Shown here in pieces: positions 1 through 5,933 of a stretch of DNA of 64,000 nucleotides. Made by a program: the position numbers and the translations under genes. The notes beneath the pieces were generated by a model. That model had not been told where the DNA came from, did not search any database, and saw only the letters and a program-made list of their open reading frames with translations. How positions within the stretch are numbered: position 1 is the first letter of the stretch; each line of letters opens with the position of its first letter. This DNA is from Nocardioides sp. Arc9.136 (GTDB lineage Bacteria; Actinomycetota; Actinomycetes; Propionibacteriales; Nocardioidaceae): the NCBI RefSeq assembly GCF_030506255.1, contig NZ_CP113431.1, positions 744,001 through 808,000 of the forward strand, read 5' to 3'.

Positions 1-584
1 GTGAGGTCGACCGGCAGCCCGCCGGCGCCGGACGTGGCGTCGACCAGCACCAGCGCCTCGTCGGCGGTGGTGCCGGCGGGCCGGACGACGGGGGCCATGA
101 CGGCGGTGGAGGTCTCGTTCTGCGCCCAGGCGTAGACGTCGACGCCCTCCTCGGCCACGGCCGAGGGCAGCGAGCCCGGCGGCGCGGTGACGACGCTCGG
201 CTCCTCCAGCCACGGTGCGGCGGTGGCGGCGGTCGCGAACTTCTGCGAGAACTCCCCGAAGACCAGGTGCTGGCTGCGCCGCTCCACGAGCCCGTACGTC
301 GCGGCGTCCCAGAACGCCGTCGCGCCGCCGTTGCCGAGCACGACCTGGTGCCCCTCCGGCATCGAGAACAGCTCGGCCAGCCCCTCGCGCACGCGCCGGA
401 CGACCGCCCGCACCGGCTCCTGGCGGTGGGAGGTGCCCATCAGCGAGGTGCCGGTCGCGGCGAGGGCGTCGAGGTGCTCGGCCTGCACCTTCGAGGGCCC
501 CGCGCCGAAGCGGCCGTCGGCGGGCAGCAGGTCGGCGGGGATGCGGAGCCGGTCCGGCGACTCCAGGTGGGCCACGTCGGTCAT
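1..584 (-). CDS. serC: phosphoserine transaminase, 5' part (C-terminus beyond window)
   Basis: The minus strand from the ATG at 584 reads open to the left edge, giving the first 194 residues of a PLP-dependent class V aminotransferase. The start MTDVAHLESPDRLRIP and the FGAGPSKV block near residue 27 are typical of the actinobacterial SerC type, and the GNGGATAFWDAA and VYAWAQNETSTAV blocks are family motifs. SerC makes 3-phosphoserine from 3-phosphohydroxypyruvate with glutamate in the cytosol and can also serve vitamin B6 synthesis. The full protein is usually about 370 residues, so the lysine that binds PLP lies outside the window. A GGAAGG ribosome site precedes the ATG. It is divergent from the zinc-ribbon gene at 685. 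Confidence 0.93.
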   Translation of the reverse strand, partial: MTDVAHLESPDRLRIPADLLPADGRFGAGPSKVQAEHLDALAATGTSLMGTSHRQEPVRAVVRRVREGLAELFSMPEGHQVVLGNGGATAFWDAATYGLVERRSQHLVFGEFSQKFATAATAAPWLEEPSVVTAPPGSLPSAVAEEGVDVYAWAQNETSTAVMAPVVRPAGTTADEALVLVDATSGAGGLPVDL

Positions 585-684
585 GAACTGCCTTCCGGGT
601 GGGTAGGAGGTGCTCCCTGACGACGCTGTCAGCGCTCCTCGAGTCTCTCAGCAGGCCCGGGGCTCCACGGAATCGGAGGACCTC

Positions 685-1131
685 ATGACCGGTGACCACC
701 CCGGGCTGCGCCACCAGTCCGGCGCCCGCACGTCCTTCCGCGTCGCCGGCTGCGTCCTGGCGCCGGTCGGCCTCGCGGTCTCCGGCTACGGCTTCGCCTC
801 CTTCCTCGGCCACGACGGCTGGGACGCGCCGACCACCGGGATCGCCTGCTTCGTCGGCGGCTTCCTGGTCCTCATGGTCGGGGTGCTGTGCCTGCAGGCC
901 GGCTTCGGCGGGGTGGCCGCCCGGTACGGCGCCGGCGAGACCGTGCCCGTCCTCAAGGACTCCGCGTGGTACCTCTCCGACGGGCAGGGGATCATGGGTG
1001 CCGGCCGCACCGTCGACGACGGCCCGCAGACCCGCGGGGCGCCGGCGGCCGGCCCGTACTGCCGCTCCTGCGGCGTGCGCAACGACCCGGATGCGAGGTT
1101 CTGTGACAGCTGTGGAGGCTCGCTCGCCTGA
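685..1131 (+). CDS. small membrane protein with C-terminal zinc ribbon
   Basis: A 148-residue protein with two hydrophobic segments (about residues 18-37 and 52-72) and a C-terminal zinc-ribbon signature of two CxxC knuckles (CRSCG ... CDSCG) at about residues 125-145. The ATG at 685 is chosen because GGAGG lies 5-7 nt upstream; an open frame continues further upstream but without a better ribosome site. The function is unknown. A membrane anchor with a cytosolic zinc ribbon is a common actinobacterial architecture. The next gene, an acetyltransferase, starts inside its 3' end, so the two are probably translated together. Confidence 0.8.
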   Translation: MTGDHPGLRHQSGARTSFRVAGCVLAPVGLAVSGYGFASFLGHDGWDAPTTGIACFVGGFLVLMVGVLCLQAGFGGVAARYGAGETVPVLKDSAWYLSDGQGIMGAGRTVDDGPQTRGAPAAGPYCRSCGVRNDPDARFCDSCGGSLA

Positions 1132-1624
1132 GGCGGGCGGGGACCGACTGCGCGTCGTCCGCGTCGACTACGGCCACCCGGACGCGGTCGCGCTGATCGA
1201 GCAGGTCCAGGAGGAGTACGTCGCGCGGTACGGCGGCCGCGACGAGTCGCCGGTGGAGCCGGAGATGTTCGTGCCGCCGACGGGCAGCTTCTTCGTGGGG
1301 TACGTCGGCGGCACCCCGGTCGCCACCGGCGCCTGGCGCCGCTCGGGCGTCGAGGCGCTGGGGACGACCGGGACGGCCGAGGTCAAGCGGATGTACGTCG
1401 TGCCCGCGGCCCAGCGCCGCGGCCACGCCCGCCGGATGCTCGACCACCTCGAGCGGACGGCCGCCGAGGCGGGGTACGAGGCGCTCGTCCTCGAGACCGG
1501 CCTGCGCCAGCCCGAGGCCATGGCGCTCTACGAGTCGTGCGGCTACGCCTCGGTCCCGGGCTTCGGCTACTACAAGGACGCCCCGCTGTCCCGCTGCTAC
1601 GCCAAGGTGCTGACCCCGGCCTGA
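1103..1624 (+). CDS. GNAT family N-acetyltransferase
   Basis: About 173 residues with a GNAT fold: strand-helix core around VKRMYVVPAAQRRGHARRML (acetyl-CoA loop R/QxxGxA) and the C-terminal block LYESCGYASVPGFGYY typical of small-molecule acetyltransferases. The substrate cannot be read from sequence. The GTG at 1103 has GAGG four bases upstream; GTG at 1112 is an alternative. Either start lies inside the 3' end of the zinc-ribbon gene, so translational coupling is likely. It ends 4 bp before the convergent stop of the oxidoreductase at 1629. Confidence 0.85.
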   Translation: MTAVEARSPEAGGDRLRVVRVDYGHPDAVALIEQVQEEYVARYGGRDESPVEPEMFVPPTGSFFVGYVGGTPVATGAWRRSGVEALGTTGTAEVKRMYVVPAAQRRGHARRMLDHLERTAAEAGYEALVLETGLRQPEAMALYESCGYASVPGFGYYKDAPLSRCYAKVLTPA

Positions 1625-1628
1625 GGGG

Positions 1629-2477
1629 TCAGCCCAGGGCGCGGCGCACGGCCTCGGCGAGCGGGGTCACCGGGCGGCCGAGCAGGGACTCGAGGTCGGC
1701 GGGGTCGACCTCCAGCTCACCGACCGAGATGGCGCGGTCCACGTCGGCCAGCACGGCGTCCATGGGTGCGGGCACGCCGGCGCCGGCCAGCACCTGGCGG
1801 AGCTGCTCGACGGGCACGTCGGTGTAGGCCACCTCCTGGCCGATCGCGCCGGAGACGGCCGCGGCGATCTCGGGGAGCGTGACGGCGGGGCCGCCGAGCT
1901 CGTAGGTCCGGCCCTCGTGGCCCTCGCCCGCCAGCACCGCGGCGGCGGCCTCGGCGTACTCCGAGCGGAGCGCCACCGACACCCGGCCCTCCCCGGCGGC
2001 GCCGAGCATGCCGTGCTCGCGGTAGGTGTCGACCTGGCCGGTGTAGTTCTCGACGTACCAGGCGTTGCGCAGCACCGTGGTGGCCAGCCCGCTCGCGGCG
2101 AGCAGCTCCTCGGTCTCGCGGTGCGCACCGGCGAGCAGCATCGACGTCGTGGTGGCGCGGGGCGCGGACGTGTAGACGAGGTGCGCGACGCCCGCCGCGA
2201 CGGCGGCGTCGACCACGGTGCCGTGCTGCGCGACCCGGTCGGGCTCGGTGCCGGAGACGAGCAGCACCTTCTCGGCGCCGGCGAGGGCGGCGTCGACGGC
2301 GGCGCGGTCGCCGAGGTCGACCCGCAGCACGCGGACGCCGCGTTCGGCGAGGTCGGCGATCCGCTCGGTGGCGCGGCCCGTGGCGGTGATGTCGGCGGCG
2401 GGCACGCCGCGCTCGAGCAGGGCCTCGACGGTGAGCCGGCCGAGGTGGCCGGTCGCTCCGGTGACGACGATGGACAT
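1629..2477 (-). CDS. NmrA-like NAD(P)-binding oxidoreductase (QorB/YtfG type)
   Basis: A 282-residue Rossmann protein beginning MSIVVTGATGHLGRLTVEAL, with the GxxGxxG dinucleotide site at residues 7-13 and an LRNAWYVENY block seen in NmrA-like quinone reductases and YtfG. It lacks the YxxxK pair of classical SDRs, as usual for this group. The ATG at 2477 follows CCAGGAGGACCC, a strong ribosome site. The gene is divergent from an HxlR-type regulator at 2597; the pairing resembles corynebacterial qorB-qorR, where the regulator senses diamide or quinone stress. That role is an inference from arrangement. Confidence 0.85.
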   Translation of the reverse strand: MSIVVTGATGHLGRLTVEALLERGVPAADITATGRATERIADLAERGVRVLRVDLGDRAAVDAALAGAEKVLLVSGTEPDRVAQHGTVVDAAVAAGVAHLVYTSAPRATTTSMLLAGAHRETEELLAASGLATTVLRNAWYVENYTGQVDTYREHGMLGAAGEGRVSVALRSEYAEAAAAVLAGEGHEGRTYELGGPAVTLPEIAAAVSGAIGQEVAYTDVPVEQLRQVLAGAGVPAPMDAVLADVDRAISVGELEVDPADLESLLGRPVTPLAEAVRRALG

Positions 2478-2555
2478 GGGTCCTCCTGGGGAGTGTGCGG
2501 GGTGGTCGCCCTCCCCAACCGGGCAGGTCAGATGTTGCTTCCCTTCGGATAGGAG

Positions 2556-2572
2556 GCACTTTGAAGTGCACT
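2556..2572. promoter_or_regulatory. candidate HxlR operator (inverted repeat)
   Basis: GCACTT-TG-AAGTGC at 2556-2569 is a perfect 6-bp inverted repeat, and AGTGCACT at 2565-2572 is a second overlapping palindrome. It lies between the oxidoreductase (start 2477) and the HxlR regulator (start 2597), 28 bp before the regulator start. GATAGT at 2585-2590, 6 nt before the GTG, can serve as a -10 box. Confidence 0.55.
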
Positions 2573-2596
2573 GGGTACCTGGTGGATAGTGTCCAG

Positions 2597-2962
2597 GTGA
2601 GCACCGCACCCGCCGCCGACCCGTTCTCCGCCGAGTGCCCGACCCGGTCCGTCCTCGACCGGATCGGCGACCGCTGGACCGTGCTGGTGCTCCTCCTGCT
2701 GGCCCGCCGCAGCCACCGGTTCACCGAGCTCGCGCGCGGGATCGAGGGGATCAGCCCCAAGGTCCTGACCCAGACGCTGCGGGCCCTGGAGCGGGACGGC
2801 CTGGCGACCCGCGAGGTCTTCGCCGAGGTGCCGCCGCGGGTGGAGTACACCCTCACCGACCTCGGTCGCAGCCTCGTCGAGGCGGTCGCCGCCCTCGAGG
2901 CGTGGACCCGCGGGCACTTCGACGAGGTGCTGGCCGCCCGCGCGGCGTACGACGCGCGGTGA
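2597..2962 (+). CDS. HxlR family transcriptional regulator
   Basis: 121 residues from GTG 2597. The winged helix-turn-helix of the HxlR family (PF01638) is clear: a Cys near the N-terminus (AECPTRSVLDRIGDRWTVLV), then RFTELARGIEGISPKVLTQT as the recognition region and PRVEYTLTDLG in the wing. Such proteins are dimeric repressors, often of a divergently transcribed oxidoreductase, and the conserved N-terminal Cys can sense electrophiles. The upstream start candidates extend into the operator region and have no ribosome site; GTG 2597 sits 6 nt after a GATAGT box, consistent with a leaderless message. Confidence 0.9.
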   Translation: MSTAPAADPFSAECPTRSVLDRIGDRWTVLVLLLLARRSHRFTELARGIEGISPKVLTQTLRALERDGLATREVFAEVPPRVEYTLTDLGRSLVEAVAALEAWTRGHFDEVLAARAAYDAR

Positions 2963-3047
2963 CCGGCACCTGACCCGCTCGGGCGGTCCGCGGCGGCCGA
3001 CCGGGGGAGTCCGCGCCGATCGGCCACGCCCGGGCCGGTCGCGTCCG

Positions 3048-3053
3048 TACCCT
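3048..3053 (+). promoter_or_regulatory. -10 box TACCCT, leaderless start
   Basis: TACCCT ends 6 nt before the GTG at 3060; no ribosome site is present between them. This fits the actinobacterial leaderless pattern seen repeatedly in this window. Confidence 0.5.
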
Positions 3054-3059
3054 CCTGCG

Positions 3060-3641
3060 GTGCTCCGACGACTGCTCCGACGCCTGCTGGGACGCCTGGT
3101 CCTGCCCCTCCTTCTCCTGGTCGCCGTGCTCGCCCCGAGCGTGCCCGCCGCCGGTCTCGAGGACTACGCGCCGTACCAACCGCAGACCAGGTGCTCGCCG
3201 CACGCCAAGCCCGGCACCGAGGCACTCGGCCGGTGGCTCGTGCGCCGCTACGGCGGGTCCTGGGGCGGGGTCTCGCGCGGCTGCGGCAGCGGCACCTCCG
3301 AGCACGCCGAGGGCCGCGCCTTCGACTGGACCCTGGACGCGAGCACGAAGCAGGGGCGGCGCACCGCACGCGCGTTCCTCCGCGACGCCTTCGCCGCCGA
3401 CGCGAAGGGACGCGAGCACGCGAAGGCCCGCCGGATGGGCATCATGTACGTCATCTGGGACGACCGGATGTACGCCGCGTGGGACGCCTTCGAGCCCGAG
3501 CCCTACCTGAGCTCCTCGTGCCGCAAGCGCGCGAAGTGCTCGGCCACCCTGCGCCACCGCGACCACGTGCACATCTCGCTGACCCGCAAGGCCGGTCGCG
3601 GGAGGACGTCCTGGTACGCCGGGCGGGTCGACGCCGGCTGA
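3060..3641 (+). CDS. secreted peptidase-like protein (ARB_07466/M15-like C-terminal domain)
   Basis: 193 residues. Residues 1-32 form a Sec signal peptide (RRLLRRLLGRL, long Leu-rich core, cleavage near VPAAG). The mature part carries SEHAEGRAFDW and RHRDHVHISL, which match the His/Asp zinc-ligand pattern of the D-Ala-D-Ala carboxypeptidase-like fold found in the ARB_07466-like secreted family, and four cysteines (CS, GCGSG, SSCRKRAKCS) that could form disulfides. Actinobacteria export several of these; the substrate is unproven and may be peptidoglycan. The GTG start at 3060 places the signal peptide correctly. Confidence 0.8.
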   Translation: MLRRLLRRLLGRLVLPLLLLVAVLAPSVPAAGLEDYAPYQPQTRCSPHAKPGTEALGRWLVRRYGGSWGGVSRGCGSGTSEHAEGRAFDWTLDASTKQGRRTARAFLRDAFAADAKGREHAKARRMGIMYVIWDDRMYAAWDAFEPEPYLSSSCRKRAKCSATLRHRDHVHISLTRKAGRGRTSWYAGRVDAG

Positions 3642-3671
3642 GCGGCCGCCCCCGACGGCACCGGAGGACGA

Positions 3672-3709
3672 CACCGGCCGCCGACCCGGAGGGGTCGACG
3701 GCCGGCGGT
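3672..3709. terminator. bidirectional hairpin between convergent genes
   Basis: An imperfect GC-rich stem (CGACCC/GGGTCG core, extended by GGCCG/CGGCC) lies between the secreted protein gene and the convergent citA. No T-run follows, as common in actinobacteria. Confidence 0.5.
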
Positions 3710-3742
3710 GGTCGTTCAGGCGGTGCGGTCAGGCGGTGCGGC

Positions 3743-4846
3743 TCACTCCGCCCACTCGGCCTTCCAGCCCTCGATGGTCTCGGGCCCGCGCGCGGCGGGG
3801 CCGGTGTAGACCGCGGAGGGCCGGATGAGCCGGCCGGTGCGCTTCTGCTCCAGGATGTGCGCCGACCAGCCGCCGGTGCGGGCGCAGGTGAACATCGAGG
3901 TGAACATGTTCGCCGGGACCTCGGCGAAGTCCAGGACGATGGCGGCCCAGAACTCCACGTTCGTCTCGAGCACACGGTCGGGCCGGCGCTCGCGCAGCTC
4001 GGCGAGCGCGGCCTTCTCGAGCGCCTCGGCGACCTCGTAGCGAGGCGCGTCGAGCTCCCGAGCGGTGCGGCGCAGCACGCGGGCGCGGGGGTCCTCCGCG
4101 CGGTAGACGCGGTGGCCGAAGCCCATCAGCCGCTCGCCGCGGTCGAGCAGGCCCTTGACGTACGCCGTCGCGTCGCCGGACTCCTCGACGTCGCTGATCA
4201 TGCCGAGCACCCGCGAGGGCGCGCCGCCGTGCAGCGGTCCCGACATCGCGCCGATGGCGCCGGAGAACGCGGCGGCCACGTCGGCGCCGGTGGAGGTGAT
4301 GACGCGGGCGGTGAAGGTCGAGGCGTTCATGCCGTGCTCGGCGGCCGAGGACCAGTAGGCGTCGATCGCCTTGACGTGCTTGGGGTCGGCCTCGCCCTTC
4401 CAGCGGACGAGGAACTTCTCGGCGAGCGTCGAGCCCTCGTCGACGACCGACTGCGGCACGACGGGCTGGTGCAGGCCGCGGGCGGACTGCGCGGCATAGG
4501 ACAGCACCATGACGGCGACGCGGGAGAGGTCGGCGCGGGCCTGCTCGTCGGAGATGTCGTAGGTCTGGCGGAAGCCGAAGGCCGGCGCGAGCATCGCGAT
4601 CGCGGCCTGGACGTCGACGCGCACGTCGCCGGTGTGGACCGGGATGTTGTAGGCCTCGGCCGGCGGCAGGCCGGGGTCGAAGGAGCCGTCGATGAGCAGG
4701 CCCCAGACGTTCTCGAACGGCACCCGCCCGACGATGTCCTCGATGTCGACGCCGCGGTAGCGCAGCGCCGAGCCCTCCTTGTCGGGCTCCGCGATCTCCG
4801 TCTCGAAGGCGACGACGCCCTCGAGCCCGTGGTGCACGTCCACCAT
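3743..4846 (-). CDS. citA: citrate synthase 2
   Basis: 367 residues, a normal length for the shorter type II-like bacterial citrate synthases. It condenses acetyl-CoA and oxaloacetate in the TCA cycle. Family features include MSGPLHGGAPSRV (active-site His), MGFGHRVYRAEDPRA (second active-site His and citrate-binding Arg) and the C-terminal PANMFTSMFTCARTGGWSAHILEQ block with the catalytic Asp/Arg region. The ATG at 4846 is preceded by AAGGAGTC at a good distance. It is divergent from pdxH across 82 bp holding a perfect 13-bp palindrome. citA and serC lie near each other in mycobacteria as well. Confidence 0.95.
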   Translation of the reverse strand: MVDVHHGLEGVVAFETEIAEPDKEGSALRYRGVDIEDIVGRVPFENVWGLLIDGSFDPGLPPAEAYNIPVHTGDVRVDVQAAIAMLAPAFGFRQTYDISDEQARADLSRVAVMVLSYAAQSARGLHQPVVPQSVVDEGSTLAEKFLVRWKGEADPKHVKAIDAYWSSAAEHGMNASTFTARVITSTGADVAAAFSGAIGAMSGPLHGGAPSRVLGMISDVEESGDATAYVKGLLDRGERLMGFGHRVYRAEDPRARVLRRTARELDAPRYEVAEALEKAALAELRERRPDRVLETNVEFWAAIVLDFAEVPANMFTSMFTCARTGGWSAHILEQKRTGRLIRPSAVYTGPAARGPETIEGWKAEWAE

Positions 4847-4866
4847 CGTCCTGACTCCTTGTCGCA

Positions 4867-4879
4867 GTGCGTGACGCAC
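4867..4879. promoter_or_regulatory. 13-bp perfect palindrome between citA and pdxH
   Basis: GTGCGT-G-ACGCAC is a perfect inverted repeat, 20 bp before the citA start on the minus strand and 49 bp before pdxH. Its position suits an operator acting on citA; no matching regulator was identified in the window. Confidence 0.35.
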
Positions 4880-4916
4880 CCGGACGGGTGGGCCCCGGGC
4901 ATTCTGTACCCATCCC

Positions 4917-4922
4917 TACGCT
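4917..4922 (+). promoter_or_regulatory. -10 box TACGCT, leaderless start of pdxH
   Basis: TACGCT ends 6 nt before the pdxH ATG at 4929. No ribosome site lies between, so the pdxH message is probably leaderless. Confidence 0.5.
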
Positions 4923-4928
4923 GGCGGC

Positions 4929-5606
4929 ATGGCCGACCCCGCACGAGACCCCGCACGAGGCGAGCTGGACCTGCGCAGCCTCCGGCACGAGTACGCCGCG
5001 GCCGGGCTGGCCGAGGACGACCTGGCGCCGGACCCGGTGACGATGTTCCGGCGCTGGTTCGCGGAGGTCGAGGACGCCGTCCACGAGCCCAACGCGATGG
5101 TGGTCGCCACCGTCTCCGCCGACGGGCAGCCGTCCTCGCGGATGGTGCTGCTCAAGGGCCTCGACGAGCGCGGCTTCGTCTTCTTCACCAACACCGGCTC
5201 GCGCAAGGGCGCCGAGCTCGCGGCCAACCCCCGGTGCGCGCTGCTCTTCCCCTGGCACCTCCTCGAGCGGCAGGTGCGCGTCGACGGTGTCGCCGAGCCG
5301 CTGTCGCGCGAGGCGGTCGCCGACTACTTCGCGGTCCGTCCGCGCGGCTCCCAGCTCGGTGCCTGGGCCTCCCACCAGTCCCGCCCGGTCGCCGGGCGCG
5401 AGGAGCTCGCCGCGGCGTACGACGAGGTCGAGGCGCGCTTCGCCGACGTGCCGGACGGCGGGCTCCCGGTGCCCGAGGAGTGGGGCGGGTACGTCGTGCG
5501 GCCCGAGGCCGTGGAGTTCTGGCAGGGCCGGCCGGGCCGGATGCACGACCGGCTGGTCTACACCCGATCGGGTGACGCGTGGCGGACGCAGCGGTTGGCC
5601 CCGTAA
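4929..5606 (+). CDS. pdxH: pyridoxamine 5'-phosphate oxidase
   Basis: 225 residues, the usual PdxH size. It oxidises PNP or PMP to pyridoxal 5'-phosphate with FMN as cofactor in the cytosol. The FMN-binding split barrel shows PSSRMVLLKGLDERGFVFFT and NTGSRKGAELAANPRCALLFPW, followed by RQVRVDGVAEPLS; the C-terminal signature GGYVVRPEAVEFWQGRPGRMHDR and RLAP end are diagnostic for PdxH and separate it from other split-barrel flavoproteins. The product PLP is needed by SerC at the left edge. The start is set by a -10 box 6 nt upstream. Confidence 0.95.
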   Translation: MADPARDPARGELDLRSLRHEYAAAGLAEDDLAPDPVTMFRRWFAEVEDAVHEPNAMVVATVSADGQPSSRMVLLKGLDERGFVFFTNTGSRKGAELAANPRCALLFPWHLLERQVRVDGVAEPLSREAVADYFAVRPRGSQLGAWASHQSRPVAGREELAAAYDEVEARFADVPDGGLPVPEEWGGYVVRPEAVEFWQGRPGRMHDRLVYTRSGDAWRTQRLAP

Positions 5607-5611
5607 TCCCC

Positions 5612-5640
5612 TTGAGCGTCCCCGGTGCGCGACCTACCGT
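5612..5640 (+). promoter_or_regulatory. promoter P1 of the efflux operon leader
   Basis: TTGAGC (5612-5617), a 17-bp spacer and TACCGT (5635-5640) form a good housekeeping promoter just after pdxH. Transcription would start near 5647, producing a leader of about 285 nt before the efflux gene that contains the leader peptide and hairpins. Confidence 0.6.
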
Positions 5641-5672
5641 TGCCGTACACGGGAAAGGAGGTGGTCCGGAGA

Positions 5673-5711
5673 ATGAGTTCTTCTTGGACGCGTGAGGTGG
5701 CTGCCCGCTAG
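5673..5711 (+). CDS. 12-residue leader peptide MSSSWTREVAAR
   Basis: A 13-codon frame (ATG to TAG) encodes MSSSWTREVAAR. Directly before it lies AAAGGAGGTGGTCC (5654-5667), which matches the full complement of the 16S rRNA 3' end at 13 of 14 bases, the strongest ribosome site in the window. Codons 2-4 (AGT TCT TCT) end in T and are rare here, where nearly all codons end in G or C. It is followed by nested hairpins and then an MFS drug efflux gene. These traits fit a cis-acting leader peptide for translation-dependent attenuation; the peptide itself need not have a function. I do not recognise a named homologue. Confidence 0.6.
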   Translation: MSSSWTREVAAR

Positions 5712-5845
5712 CAGCCCCAGCAGGACGACGGGCTCGTGCCACGAGCCCTGACGCTGCTGGCGAATCCCAAGCAGCTGCCCGACCCGCAGGTGAACCGGCC
5801 CCGTCCGCCGGCTCGGCCCCCGACAGGGGGCCACACCTGCGGGTC
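5699..5845 (+). promoter_or_regulatory. attenuator-like hairpin series in the efflux leader
   Basis: Three stems follow or overlap the leader peptide: GGCTGC/GCAGCC (5699-5704 with 5711-5716), which encloses its stop codon; CCAGCAG/CTGCTGG (5717-5723 with 5754-5760) capped by GGGCTCGT/ACGAGCCC (5730-5737 with 5741-5748); and a perfect 12-bp stem GACCCGCAGGTG/CACCTGCGGGTC (5781-5792 with 5834-5845) enclosing GGCCCCC/GGGGGCC (5815-5821 with 5826-5832). A ribosome on the leader frame would melt the first stem, so translation could control termination or access downstream. Confidence 0.55.
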
Positions 5846-5879
5846 GCTGCATTTCCGGCCGGGTCCGGTGCGCGGGGAG

Positions 5880-5925
5880 TTGGTCGTGGGGCGAGGACGG
5901 AATAAAGTTGCCTCCGTCAACCTTT
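5880..5925 (+). promoter_or_regulatory. promoter P2 with candidate MarR operator
   Basis: TTGGTC (5880-5885), 17 bp, TAAAGT (5903-5908) make a second promoter close to the efflux gene. Overlapping the -10 and the likely start site is the inverted repeat AAAGTTG-N7-CAACCTTT (5904-5925; GTTG/CAAC core exact, one bulge). This is a suitable autoregulatory site for the MarR protein encoded by the second gene of the operon. Confidence 0.55.
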
Positions 5926-5933
5926 GACTGAGC

